Assembly: GCF_002878395.1 (NCBI RefSeq)
Contig: NC_061121.1
Coordinates: forward strand, 15,454,938-15,518,937
Reading direction: 5' to 3'
DNA: 64,000 bases
Origin: Capsicum annuum
Lineage: Eukaryota > Streptophyta > Magnoliopsida > Solanales > Solanaceae
Shown: positions 44,125-56,237 of the stretch, piece by piece
Layout of the letters: the number at the start of each line of letters is the position of its first letter
Numbering within the stretch: position 1 is the first letter of the stretch
Made by a program: the position numbers and the translations under genes
Notes under the pieces: generated by a model
Told to the model about the DNA's origin: nothing
What the model saw: the letters and a program-made list of their open reading frames with translations, nothing else
Databases searched by the model: none

Positions 44125-44800
44125 TAGGAATCAAAGAGAATGACTCGACTATAAGGTGTGTTTGATAGGAATCAAAGGAATTGACTCGACTAAAAGGTAC
44201 GTCTTCTAGGGGTCAAGGAAAATGATTCGACTAAAAGATACGTCTTACTAGGAATCAAGGGAGATGACTCGACTAAAAGGTAAGTCTTATAGGAATCAAA
44301 GGGAATGACTCGACTAAAAGGTACGTCTTCTAGGGGCCAAAGGAAATGACTCGACTAAAAGGTACGTCTTATAGGAATCAAAGGAGATGACTAGACTAAA
44401 AGGTACGTCTTATAGGAATCAAAGGGAATGACTCGACTAAAAGGTACGTCTTATAGGAATCAAAGGATATGACTCGACTAAAAGGTACGTCTTATAAGAA
44501 TCAAAGGAGATGACTCGACTAAAAGTTACGTCTTATAGGAATCAAAGGAGATGACTCGACTAAAAGGTACGTCTTCTAGGGGTCAAAGGGAATGACTTGA
44601 CTAAAAGGTACGTTTTATAGGAATCAAAGGAAATGACTCGACTAAAAGATACGTCTTATAGGAATCAAAGGAGATGACTCGACTAAAAGGTACATCTTAT
44701 AGGAATAAAAAGGAATAACTCGAATAAAAGGTACATCTTATAGGAATCAAAGGGAATGACTTGACTAAAAGGTACATTTTCTAGGAGTGAAGGTTCAATT
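44125..44800. repeat. 41-bp minisatellite, about 16 units, inside the gypsy element
   Basis: Unit GACTCGACTAAAAGGTACGT then CTTATAGGAATCAAAGGAAAT, repeated about 16 times with a few variants (TTCTAGGGGTCAA, GACTTGAC). It lies between gag and the polypurine tract. Confidence 0.92.
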
Positions 44801-45739
44801 TAAGAAGTGTATCATCCAGCAAATGAAAACTGAAATCCCTGGACAAGAAAGTATGTCTCCGGGGGATATAAGATGATGAATTTTTACCATGATGTAATTA
44901 TCAAACCTGTGTAGACACATTGTTTCCTGCATTTGTAAAAGTGAGAAATTACGGGCCTTGATGTTTAGGCTTTGAAATCCTTGATTTGAAGGTAACATGT
45001 GTTCCTTTTTCATGCAAAGAAAGGTTGTGAGTTTAAAAATATGGTGGTTGGTTTGTGGCTTTGCCTTTCGTGAAAAACGCTCTTGCCGTCATCACATTTA
45101 ATCTTGCTTCCAACCATTAACCTGTGTCATTGACTTGCTGCTTCATTGACCAAACTCAGATTATTAAGAGTGACTGAGACAAGCACAACATCTCTGCTTT
45201 GCCATGCTTCTCAGATAGACCCTTTGGAACCTTGGTATTTCATGAGTTCCTAGACTTATTTGTTGACAAAACTTTCTGCTTGCCTCATTTTGGCTCACAA
45301 TCATGTCTCTTTCATGCGTTGGCCTTTCTGCCTTGCTTTGTACAATTGAAGAAGCTGGTAGCCAGTTTTGAAATCTTTTTTCACTTGTTTTAACATAGAC
45401 TTGACTCAAAGACAAGAGAAAAATGACAATGATTTTATTTGAATAACTGACTCAAGAAAAATAAAAATATAACTATAGAAAAGAAAGAAATGACAATGAA
45501 TGTCCCCATTGAAAAAGATAAAAGAAAAGTTTATCTGAAAATGACAGTCAACTCTAATGATTATGACATGCATATCGGATTAAACTGCCTAATTTTTTCA
45601 TACAAAACTCTCACAAATTGTTGTTGAGTTAATGGATCTGAGAGTGAGTTGCTTTCTTGGGCCAATTGCATTCGGAGACCTCATTCGGCTAGTGGCGCCT
45701 TGAAGGATTTTCGCTAACAAGCTTCTCTCATTTCCTTTT

Positions 45740-45950
45740 ATCACCTGACCATTGTCTTATAGTATCCGAGAGGGTTTTTACCAATAAGATTCTTAGTTTT
45801 ATTTTTCTCAACTCATAGTCGTCTTACAGAGCCCGTGAGGATTTTCACCAATAAGACTCTCTCATTTTTATTTATCTCAACTCACCGTCATCTTACAGTG
45901 CCCGTGAGGGTTTTCACCTATAAGACTCTCTCATTTTCATTTCTCTCCTG
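45740..45950. repeat. Three-unit tandem repeat in the gypsy element
   Basis: Units of about 74 bp share GTGAGGATTTTCACCAATAA, GACTCTCTCATTTTTATTT and CTCAACTCATAGTCGTCTTA. Confidence 0.75.
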
Positions 45951-47282
45951 ATTCCTTATGTTGAGGAAGACAAGTAGTTCCCAAAATGCGTTATCCACAT
46001 TCATTGCATACTTAACCTGAGCATTCTCGAAGATTGATCTGAAGGTCTTTCTTTGGTTGTAACTTGACTTTTGGATAGGGTTAGAAAGAAAGGATGGCAT
46101 GGGGACTAAATGACACTTGAAGTGGGGTGGGACTTACAACTTTTGGAATCGACTCAAACAATGAGGATCAACTCATGCCCCAGTTTCTTTTGACTAGGCA
46201 ATACTAAATTTTATTTGGTTGGACCGAGCTAGGGCAGCCTACGTATCTCACCCTCAAAAGAGGAGAATCAGGTCACGCGTAGTTCTGGTCACTTGTTCTT
46301 TTTTTGCTTGATTCTGACTTGTTCTTTTTTTCTTTTGACTTTTTTTTTCTTTGTGATTTTTCAGACTCTAATTTCCTTGACACTCTTTTCTTCCTTCTTG
46401 GACACATTTTTTTTTGTGAAGCTTTCTGACTCTATTCTCTTGCTCAATACTTTTCTTTTGAGCTTTGTTGGCTTTATCTTGATTCCAAAAGAGGGGTATG
46501 AAAGAAAATAACTCTAAGGCTCAAATGGGGTAAACAAAGGATGACACAATGTTTGGATAGCAGAATAAAATATCTTTATCATATCAATCCTTGAGAATGA
46601 AAGTACATAACATGCAATTGAAAAATGGGAGATAAAGATCATGTGTGACACTTTAACAACACTAACTTAAACTGAACATGTGTGTCACTTCTTCTTCTAT
46701 ACTTGTCCAGCATACAACTCCACCTTTGTTATGCATCCCTCACATTGAATGATTCATGCTTTTGTGGAGCTGATTTCTTTTTGTTCCTCTTGATATAGAA
46801 TCACGCAGCCACTGTTTGACCTAATTAAGACATGTCTTTCAATTGATGACCAAGTTATTCTCACGATTCTCAAAATAATAGCCTTAATTTTCAAAGAAGG
46901 CTTCAACTTGATCACCAAATGTCCTAGCACTCTATCTATTTTCTCAGATGCTCTCTTTTTCTAACTTTAAACCTCTGATTCAATGTTCATGCTTAAACTG
47001 AATTTTAAGATCTGGCTGTAAATTTCACTAGCATGTTATGTCACTAGAGTCAACATAAAATATATATGTAAAGAAAACAAACAAAAAACACATATTTAAA
47101 ACACAAAGAAAAATGGGACACTTCATTTAATAAAAATGAAAGATAGAAAGGTTTGAACATAACGACAAAGGGACAAAACAAGATAGATCCCGAACTACCA
47201 TCCTGAAATAATTTGGATAACAGAAAATAAAATAAAACAAACTACCAGACCTCTTTCTAGTAGGGAGGGGTGACTTCTCAAT

Positions 47283-48640
47283 TGCTCAGTCTGACATCTT
47301 AGTCACTGGTTCGCATATTAGCATGACTAGAGCTTTCCTCACTATCAATTTTCTACACCATAATTGATTTATCTTGAATCATCTTTTTAATTTCTCTTTT
47401 CAAAGCACGATAATCTTCAATACTGTGATCCTAAACATCAGAATGATATGCACATCGTACATTAGGATCAAAACTTCTTGAATGTGGATCAAGAGTATAC
47501 CCAAGGAGAGGAGTGATCATTCCCTGCTGTACCAATTTCTAGAATAAACTGGCATAGAATTCCCCAATAGGAGTGAAATTATCTTTTTCCTTCCTCCTCT
47601 TTGCAAACTCTAGCCTCGGATGAAACTTGAATTTAGAGGTTCTTTGGTAAATTTGTGGGGGTCAAGGACGATTTTGAAGAACAAGTACATGTCATTGTGG
47701 ATAAGAAGATGGATGAACATACAATTGTGCATTGTTCAAAGGATATTGAGGAAGTGGAATGGGATTTCTTGGATTTTGAGGAAAGAAACCTTGTTACAAG
47801 TAGTTATGTAGATCTAATATGTAAGATCGGGATTGAGGCTGACAGTATTGGTGGGTTGGACCTCTCAAACTCTGCTTTAGCTCTGGCATGACAATAGGTG
47901 TGTTTTCCTTCTTCTTTCCTTCAGTTTCCCTTGGTTGATTGCAATGTCGTCCCAAATGTTTCACAGAATCCTTCTGTCCATCAGGCTCTCCAAATTTTGA
48001 TGTCTTAAATCTGGGAGAAAGGTTAACACTTGAAGAAATGCCCCAGTTTTTATATGAAACATCTTTATAGCCCATAAGTCCAAGGAAATTTTTCATATCA
48101 TTTTCTACACTCTTAACTTTCCCAACCACTTTCTCTAGGTCTTCTAGCATGCTAGGCTTCTTAGTAAGAAATTTTGGTGGTCCACTTAATTTAACGGTAG
48201 GCTCAAGAGTATAACAATGATCATTAAGAGTCTTGAACGTGGATTCACTAGTGGACTGGGGAAGCACAATCGTTGGATTGATAGCCAAAGTGGAAGTCTT
48301 AGTAGAAGGTTGAGCAACAAAAGGACAGACGGTATGTAGTGCTATGAATATGATAAACTTATATTGAAGAGCTAAAGAAAGAGTGGTGGAAGTATTGAGG
48401 TGCATTTGACGTGGAATGGATTCTGATGCATGATGTGGTGCATCAACAACAGTAGGAAAGTGACTTTGCGATTTTGGTGGAAGACTTAGGGTATTTGCAG
48501 GGTCAAAAGTGGGGAACGGAGGCGGAGGCAGCCCACTGGCCCAAGCTTGGTACATTTCCATCATTTGTTGTCTCAGTCTCAAATTCTCTTCCTTTAAACT
48601 CTCAATTTCCTAACTCTTTGTTTCATCCATGGTGACACTC
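47283..48640 (-). pseudogene. Tat-like gypsy gag remnant
   Basis: The minus-strand frame 48582-47794 (262 codons, MRLRQQMMEMYQAWASGLPP) has a proline-rich N-terminus and a coiled-coil-like segment (PSMLEDLEKVVGKVKSVEND). It then has VNLSPRFKTSKFGEPDGQKD, followed by AHLR-like VKHLGRHCNQPRE, the start of the retrotransposon gag domain of the Tat/Ogre group. After a gap and frame change, 47640-47283 gives EFAKRRKEKDNFTPIGEFYA, LGYTLDPHSRSFDPNVRCAY and HSIEDYRALKREIKKMI. This is the downstream gag region with a decayed zinc knuckle (C-x2-H-x4-H-x4-Y in place of C). The central capsid part is missing, so gag itself is deleted. Confidence in the lineage is moderate. Confidence 0.75.
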
Positions 48641-48814
48641 TCTATATCCTTGTTGCACACAACTAAACCTTCCTTGAATTTGGTGTGATATGGAGGACCA
48701 GCCAGGAGGCCACAAACCAACCACCTTAAACTAACTGAACAAGAGGCAACAAATATATTAGAGTTCAACCTTTTTCAAAACCTCTCATTTTTTTTCTTTT
48801 TTTTTAAAAAGATC

Positions 48815-49275
48815 ACCGAACCCAAGAAGGGCGCCTACGTATTTCACATCCCGAAAGAGGAGAATCAAGTGTGCGTAGTTCGTAAAGTCGTGTCAAAATG
48901 ACCAATTGAACTCTTTGTTTTCTTTCTTCTTTTTTTTTCGAAACTTTAAGAAGATAAGAAAATAACAATTTGTCAAAAGAATTGACGAAAATATTTTTGA
49001 ATTTTTCAACTTTAACATCCCTATACAAAGTGAAATCTATAATTACCAAAGAAAATCTTTTTGGGTTTTCAGTTTTAAATTTCATATGAAAAAGAAACTT
49101 AAACCAATAAAAAAAATTTTTTTTATAGTTTTCTTTTAGAGATGTATATGAAACCCCTACTCTAAGTAAAGAGTGAAGAAAATCTTTTTGAATTTTTTTC
49201 AAATAAGATCCACAAACCAACAATAGGATGTCTACGTATCTCACTCCCGAAAGAGGAGAATCAGGGGTGCGTAGT
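48815..49275 (-). repeat. Dispersed gypsy internal repeat, two copies here
   Basis: CCTACGTATTTCACATCCCG..AAGAGGAGAATCAAGTGTGC (48830) and CTACGTATCTCACTCCCGAA (49230) are direct repeats, each followed by GCGTAGTTCG. A third copy lies at 46228-46285 (CCTACGTATCTCACCCTC). The word is common in the leaders of Solanaceae gypsy elements. Confidence 0.7.
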
Positions 49276-50226
49276 TCGTCCAGATTGGACAATTAAGGAC
49301 TAAATGACAAACTAAACCCTAAATTGAGAGACACAACTAAAGACAGACGATGAAAATAAAATCTTTTTGGGGTTTTTAATTAGAAACTAACACCAACAAC
49401 TATGAAAGAAAAAATCTTTTTGATATTTTCATTATATAAAAATGTACAAAGCTCCTATTGAAAGGAATTTTTTTTTTTTTGAAGTTTTCGAATTGTGAAT
49501 GCTTACTAAAGAAATAAAAGGAATGTTCTATTTTTATTTTTTGGAAAATAAGTACAAAATGTAAAAAAAAACGACTTTTTTTTTTAATTTTTGAATTGTG
49601 AAAAAACAAAAGCCATAAAGAACCCTAAAAACTACAAAAAAAAAAAAATTCTTCTTTTCGACTCACTTTTCTTTTCTCCTTTTTTTTCACTTTACTTCTA
49701 ACACAAGTTTTCCCCAAATCAGTCTGTCAAATAATTACGTTACCCTCAGAAATGCAACATTTAGCACGTAGAGATGCTTTAGAGGTGAGTCTCCTACAAA
49801 GGACCAAGTGGGCCCCGCTAGGTCTTCAATATGATGCACACAAGCATGACCTAAAGGTTGACCTACGTTAGGGTTCACTAACAATGCTATTCGGGGGAGC
49901 ATATGATCGATAGTGACTGCTTTGCTTTCCACCTACCTCATAACACCGACGGCTCCCCCTAAAATAAGGGTAACTCAACTAGAGGTCGTGTACAACACAT
50001 GTACTACAGACTTGTTACAGAAACAATGACTCGGGTTATGCACATGATGCCAGATATAAAGTGGTAACACATAACATAAAACTGTAAACAAAGAGCACGT
50101 AGACACTCAACAATGATAAACAATAACACAAAACAACACAAACAATACCTATACACCCATAATATCAAACAAAGCTATAAAAAATTAGCTCGAATTCTGA
50201 AAAATCCCCCGCAAAGTCGCCAGAGC

Positions 50227-51970
50227 TGTCACACCCCTTTCTTTTCAACTCCAAAAAGATTAATTTTATAGTTCGAAAGGGTTTTCATTATTAAAGTGAC
50301 GAAAAATGAAAATTTTATTTCGAAAAAGATTATTTACATTTAAACTCAGAGTCGCCACTTCGCATAAATTAGGTGTGCCAAGTCACCCGTGGATATCCTT
50401 TTTCAAAACGATTTTGACTCTATAAAACTGATCCGCGAATAGAGATTCCGACTAAGGAATTTTGTTGACCGAGGGGAAGGTGTTAGGCAACCCTCGATCC
50501 CGTGGTTCGACCACGATCGCTTGGTGGAGCATATCGACCGATTTGACACTATAAAATGTATAAACCACACAAAACACATAAAACAATCAACCACAAACAA
50601 AACGAATCCAAAGTATAGTGTCCAGTCCGATTATACAGTCCAAAATAAAAAGGTACTGAAAAGTAAACCTACACTAATCCTAAACTACTCTCCAATGATA
50701 CTTCGGGCCTCCTTTGCGTACATGATACTTCGGGGCACTCCCCGACGAATAAGTACAGTGTGGCCTCGGGGCATTCCCCGATGAATGAATACATTTGATG
50801 AAATATAACAAAATGGAGAAATCGTTCAACACAGACATTCACACATTCAATTATATAGAATCTTACGAGTTGCCTACCCCGAGCCTACCGTTTTCCTACC
50901 CACTCGACAACATATCACATTCAACATCAACAATGAATCAAAATACCCTAATATCCACTTTTATTAATTTTCGATTCCCGCCCCCCAAAATAATTGACTA
51001 ATTCTTTGACTATCAATTCAATTTCTGACATTCAAATCCAACATCAACCAACCCATAACAAAGATTCAAACATGCTCAAACAACAAATCATTTCCGATTA
51101 ATTAACCAACTTCAACATAGAATCGCCCAAAACAATTAGATTTGCTCAACCACACAATCAAGATCATATCATCAACCAAAGCATTCCATCCATAACAATG
51201 GGTATCGTAAACAAAGAAATAAACTATAGTAGAGGTTAGAAATAGACCTTTGAAGAATCGATTTCGTTGATAATAAAATCAAGAAAGCTCGGACTATAGA
51301 ATTCCTAATAGGACCTCAACAATGACGAACTCCAACTCCGTATTGAAAAATTTGAGACCCAAAACTGAAGCTCCATAAATCCAATTGAATCCGAAAACCG
51401 ACATTGTTCACGATACTGTTTTTCTCTCGATTTTTTCTCTCGCACGCGCGATTCTCTCTTCTCTCCCTCGATTTTTTTGTTCTCGTGAGGAAGATGATTT
51501 GGTGATTGTTGTTATTGTGGAGAAAATGATGATGAAAGAATGAACCCCTCTTTTCTCCTTTTAAAATTTTTCTTTTATATTTTTTATTTGATTTTTCTTT
51601 TTCTTTATTTATTATCCTATGTGAAAGCATATAATTGGTGGCTTGTGGGAATAAGTGTGGCATGTGAAAAAGTTAGTGTGGCATATGGAAAGATAAGGGT
51701 GGCATGTGAAAAAATGAGTAGGGCATGTGCCTTTTGCATGTATCCAATGAAAAATGAAAAATGAGGTGTTGAGGTGACATAGTGAGGTGACAAAGATGCT
51801 ATGTATTTAATTATTTTTAATTCTTTTTTGGGGGAGAAATTATCAATTAAACAAAAGTATGATGAGGTGAATAAAATAAAATAAAAAATAATAATAATAA
51901 TAATTAAAAAATAAAATAAAATAAAAATGATTAAAATATTTTCAGAAAAGGATAAAATTACGTGTCTACA
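50227..51970 (-). repeat. Gypsy LTR, complete (shared LTR)
   Basis: The plus-strand edges are TGTCACACCCCTTTC and GTGTCTACA, giving a TG..CA element of 1744 bp. On the minus strand the LTR is followed by GCTCTGGCGACTTTGCGGGG, the position of the primer-binding site. Internal sequence continues on both sides. Confidence 0.88.
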
Positions 51971-52041
51971 TTATACCCCTTTGAATGTAAACACATAATG
52001 CTTTCATACAAAGGAGTAAACAACGAGACAGAATTTTGTTG

Positions 52042-53118
52042 TCTCAATTACATCGTAAGGTGGGCTTCTCGAATAAATTCTTGTTTTTGTAGGTCCATGG
52101 GAGCGTACAACATCGAGTTTCCTCATCATAACTAAATTATATATGCATCCACTTATATTATCCTATTTTCACCGTTGATCATTCTTATGAAAGCCAATAC
52201 CCCTCTTTGGAAGATGAACTAGAGGAGCTCGTTAGGGAACCATGTTTTTTTTTTAAGCACAATATTCTTGGTAAAAGTTTTTTTTCCCAACAAATATGCC
52301 TATTTCTTATCATGACACCAACAAAATAAATCTTCGTAGGAGACAAAACTAGGATTATGTTGAATTACTTTCTTTGTAAAAGAAAAAACTAAATTGATCT
52401 TTTTTGAGCGAAATTGAACAATACAGTCGTCACCTACGTGTTGAATGCACATCAAATACATCTTTTTCTTGAATAAAACGTGTGATTATTAGGGGGTTAG
52501 GTTAAAAGAATATAGTGCAATATTTTAGTGCGCAGTCACTATTTTCGTGGGAGATCAACAAAGTCCTCGTAGGACACACGAGATTAAAGGGGACAACAAC
52601 ATATCCAGCAAAGCTATCTTTTTAACTGTACATCCAAAATCCATCTGTGTTTAGCACATCAATTTCTTTTACTCAAAATCCACAAGCCAATGTAATTACT
52701 GCACACAAAATAATTAAACTGGAAAAAGCTGATAGTTCTATAGAAATCCATTCACTTAAATGCATAGAAATCTTTTGGATCTTTTATTTTCATTTGGACG
52801 TATCGTTTCCAGTTTTGTGAGGATAATATTTTTATGTGACATACATAAAGTGTGCAGATTAGTAAAACATGGCAAATTATTATACTACTCACCTCTGTTG
52901 AGCAAAATCTCCACAATTTCCACATTACCACTGCTTGCTGCAGAGTGCAATGGCACCCAATCTTCTTCATCGCCAGTATTTATTCCACTCACTGAGGGAT
53001 CAGCAGCTGAAAGAATCTTCAGCTCCAAATATACAATCACCAAAAAACAAATATCACACTCTTATTACTGCAATCCCAAGATTCAACATTGTTAACATTC
53101 AGGAATTAGTGAAAAAAG
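52042..53118 (-). pseudogene. Inverted partial copy of the gankyrin-like gene
   Basis: Minus strand 53118-52893 carries the end of intron 1 and an exon 2 copy (53025-52893). Its translation (GINTGDEEDWVPLHSAASSG, NVEIVEILLNRG) is nearly the same as in the gene, and the GT donor after NRG is kept. The acceptor AG before the exon has become TG. Part of intron 2 follows (to about 52610). Then the copy jumps to sequence that lies downstream of the gene (matches 28260-28880), so exons 3-5 are absent. Neither start nor stop is present. It differs from the direct copy in content, so it arose by a separate event. Confidence 0.9.
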
Positions 53119-53689
53119 ATGCATTTCAATCCTGCCCTTTTACTACTACTATATGCTGCTTCATTTGCTTTGTTTATCTTACTATTTTTGTTGTTGTTAT
53201 TTTCCTTTCTATCCTGCTATAATTACCTTTCTTTTGAGCCGAGGGTCTTTCGAAAACAGCCTCTATACCCTCCTACGTCCTACACACACAAAGGCATGGG
53301 TGGAGCCAACCTTTAACAAGGGGTTCATCCAAACCCGCCGAAGCAGAAAATTATATGATTAAACACTGTAGATGTTGAATCCCCTTCAATTAGTTTTTCT
53401 TTAAATTTTGAAAAACCTCATCACAAATCCTGGCTCCGCCTTTGCACAATGGTAGGATCTATCGGAAACAACTTCTCTACCCAACTTATTGGTTAAAGTT
53501 TCAGAAAGTTTGAATCTTGGACTGGGAAAAACATCAAACCTGTTGAGATTAGGAGAGTCCTAGATTCAAAAATGTCTTGAAATAAGAAATCAACAAGTGA
53601 ATTCACGTCAAAACTAATTATCGTCCTCCGATCTCCCCCAATCTTTTTTTGCACAAAGTACAAGAGCCCAATGGCGGAACCAGGATGTT

Positions 53690-53835
53690 CATAAACAATA
53701 ACATTAAAAAAAGCTCCCGCTATACACAGAGTCTGACCACAAAGATAGATTATTGTACACAGATTCACCTTTCATTTCTGTGTTGTTTCTAAAACTTAAA
53801 CCCGTGATCTCCCAGTCATAACCAATTACATACCC
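53690..53835 (-). repeat. Degenerate SINE, minus strand
   Basis: Reverse complement reads GACTGGGAGATCACGGGTTT (B-box), TTAGAAACAACACAGAAAT, GTGTACAATAATCTATC and GTGTATAGCGGGAGCTTTTT. It matches the order of the intron 1 SINE at 24329-24507 with many changes. Confidence 0.65.
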
Positions 53836-54234
53836 AGTGTAATTCTACAAGTGAATTCTAACCTTAACCTTACCCCTACCTTGCTTGTATAAATAGAAAG
53901 TTGTTTCCAATGACCCTCAGCTTAAATAAAATGATATTTTCATAAAGGGATTCAACAATATGAATAAGCAAATGCGCAACAAGAGATTCAACATCTAATA
54001 CATATACATAAAAACAAACTTTAATAATATACACAGTATAATTTTTAACCAAAGGAGCTTCGAAAGCTCAAGTTTTTCTCATCTTAAGAAGAAAAGGATT
54101 CGAATCCCATTTGTTTGCTGAAATTGAGGTGGAAATGAAACAACCTGGATAGCCAGATAAGGACGCGTTGAACGCAGCTCTAATACGGGATGAGGGCACC
54201 ATCGGATTTGGAATTTTTAAAGACAAGGTGGGGC

Positions 54235-54395
54235 ATCCAAAGGAGCGCCTAGTAGTTCAATCAAGGCAGGTTCAATTTCCAATAGATACAAACACTAAAG
54301 GTGTTTTGTTGTTGCTGATAGAAGGTGACAGATTTAATAAATTTAATTGAGATGCACTTAAATTGACTCATATACAACGGTTATAAAAAAGATAA
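54235..54395 (+). repeat. Degenerate SINE of the second intron-1 family
   Basis: GGTTCAATTTCCAATAGATA, CAAACACTAAAGGTGTTTTG, ATAGAAGGTGACAGATTTAA, GAGATGCACTTAAATTGACT and CAACGGTTATAAAAAA follow 24570-25010 in order. Confidence 0.6.
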
Positions 54396-55247
54396 AGAGA
54401 TGGGTGAGGGGACTGATGACGGTAGGGGTGTACATAGGTTCGGTTGGTTCGGTTTTTTATTAAAATATAACCAAACCAACAATGATGATTTTCTAAATCT
54501 ATAAACCAAATCAAACCAATATACAATTGGTTTTTATATTTCGGTTTTAATCGAGTTTTTTTGGTTTTTTCGATTTTTTGGTTTTTTTCTCGATTTTTTA
54601 TCAATAATGTGATTGAAGAAAAAATTAAATGTTTTCATTAAAAAGATTAAAAAAAAAAAAAAACAATGGTCATACAGTAGTTCCAATTAAAATTAAATTG
54701 GCAAATTACTAAGACGTTTAAACTACTATCTCTCAAAGTAATATTATGTGGATACTTAGTGGTTCAATTTGTAAGTTACTAGTCATAATAGTTTATCTGA
54801 AAGTTTCCTTCAATTAAACTATGAGCATAAAGAAGAATGAAGAATTGGAGACAACTTATTAAAAATTTAACGCCATAAAATAATTAACTATAACATAATT
54901 CACAAGAAAAAAGAGAAAGAAGAGAAACAAACCTAAATCAAAACTTGACGAATAGGAGAATGAGAAAAGTAAGATGAGGAAATAATGAGAACTCTCTAAA
55001 AACTTGGAAAGTAAAATGTAAAGTGAAGCAATTGAAGAGTTATAGGTTTTTATATTAATATTAGGTTTTGTATTAATCTGTTATTAATGGATAAATATTA
55101 GGGAAAATGACCGCAATAGCACCTAAAACTAAAATAATATCATAAAAATAGCACTCAAAATTAAATACCCTATAAATAGCCACAAACTAATTTCACTAGC
55201 TAACCTTCACTGTCATATGCTTAAACATAATCGAAAATGTCGTTAAA

Positions 55248-55678
55248 GTAACTCTCTTTCTTTCCTTCCTTTTCATTCACAATTTCCTTTCCATTCAAAC
55301 TCCCAAACCTCCATTCTTTTACCTTTTTCGATACTTCAATTAATCTTTCTTATTTCATAAATTTCGTATAAAATCTCCAAAAATCTGCATTCAATTAGCT
55401 TCCTATAATTTTNNNNNNNNNNNNNNNNNNNNNNNNNNNNNNNNNNNNNNNNNNNNNNNNNNNNNNNNNNNNNNNNNNNNNNNNNNNNNNNNNNNNNNNN
55501 NNNNNNNNNNNNACTTTCTCTTTCTTTCTTTCCTTTTTATTCACAATTTCCTTTCCATTCAAACTCCCAAACCTCCATTCTTTTACCTTTTTCGATACTT
55601 CAATTAATCTTTCTTATTTCATAAATTTCGTATAAAATCTCCAAAAATCTGCATTCAATTAGCTTCCTATAATTTTTT
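55248..55678. repeat. Duplicated segment on both sides of a 100-N gap
   Basis: 55248-55412 and 55513-55678 are nearly identical (TTTCCTTTCCATTCAAACTC, TTCGATACTTCAATTAATCT, GCATTCAATTAGCTTCCTAT). They are separated by exactly 100 N (55413-55512). It is either an unmerged contig overlap or a real tandem duplication. Confidence 0.95.
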
Positions 55679-55779
55679 TCCATTATAAATTTGCTCAAAA
55701 TTGATACAAAATAATGGCTTCAACTTCAGTTTTAATTTCAATAATGATAAAATACGGAGGTCAGTGGATATCTGATGTT

Positions 55780-56115
55780 GAATTTAAGTGTAGCAATGTG
55801 GTATAAAAGAGTATCAACTGAGTATAGAGATTGCATGTGCATGCAAAAAATTTCCTCTCCCTTTTTTAAAAAGTATATCAATGTAGTATAAAAGTGTATT
55901 AATGTGATAAAAAAATGTATTAAATGGGTATAAAGACTGTATATGCATCCATAGGTTCCCCTTTTTTTTTTTTTAAAGTGTATCAATGTGGTATAAAAGT
56001 GTATCAAACTGGTATAAAAGAATATCAATTGGGTATAGAGACTGTATGCATGTAAAGGTTCTACTTCTCTCTTTTAAAAAATGTGTATTAATCTGGTATA
56101 AAAGAGTATCTATTG
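55780..56115. repeat. Short-unit repeat within the MULE
   Basis: GTGTATCAATGTGGTATAAAAG, GTATTAATGTGATAAAA and GGGTATAGAGACTGTATGCA recur about eight times. The minus-strand open frames here are repeat artefacts. Confidence 0.7.
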
Positions 56116-56149
56116 GCATATCCTTTTTTTTTTTATCTTTACATGCATC

Positions 56150-56237
56150 AAAACATCTCTGACTCACCGTGATTGAGTCAGCCTCTAAGAAGAACATCTC
56201 CGACTCACCGTGATTGAATCGGTCTCTGAGAAGAACA
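56150..56237. repeat. Two-copy repeat of about 44 bp
   Basis: AACATCTCTGACTCACCGTG..TTGAGTCAGCCTCTAAGAAG is followed directly by AACATCTCCGACTCACCGTG..TTGAATCGGTCTCTGAGAAG. Confidence 0.85.

Larger units (their letters stand above)
41915..52042 (-). mobile_element. Tat-like gypsy element, gag only, in tandem LTR arrangement
   Basis: Read on the minus strand: a remnant of about 72 bases of internal sequence (52042-51971), an LTR (51970-50227), an internal region of 6844 bp with primer-binding-site position and gag, a polypurine tract, and a second LTR (43382-41915) lacking about 270 bases of its 3' end. The internal sequence next to the polypurine tract (43383-43455) is repeated outside the other LTR (51971-52042). 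The array therefore derives from two elements sharing one LTR. No reverse transcriptase, integrase or protease was recognised in the interior, so this is a gag-only, non-autonomous type. Confidence 0.82.
53119..54422. other. Intergenic SINE and MITE remnants
   Basis: Au/RTE tail fragments occur at 53236-53275 (GAGCCGAGGGTCTTTCGAAA), 53455-53485 (GATCTATCGGAAACAACTTC) and 53826-53882 (ATACCCAGTGTAATTCTACA). A possible MITE lies between AAGGCATGGGTGGAGCC (53291) and TCCTGGCTCCGCCTTTG (53452). SINE copies are listed separately. No gene is recognised. Confidence 0.5.

Noticed and set aside
44125..44800. CRISPR-like direct repeats
   Set aside because: Units are contiguous 41-bp minisatellite repeats without unique spacers, inside a plant retrotransposon.
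52760..53095. 111-codon plus-strand open frame
   Set aside because: It is antisense to the inverted gankyrin exon 2 copy.
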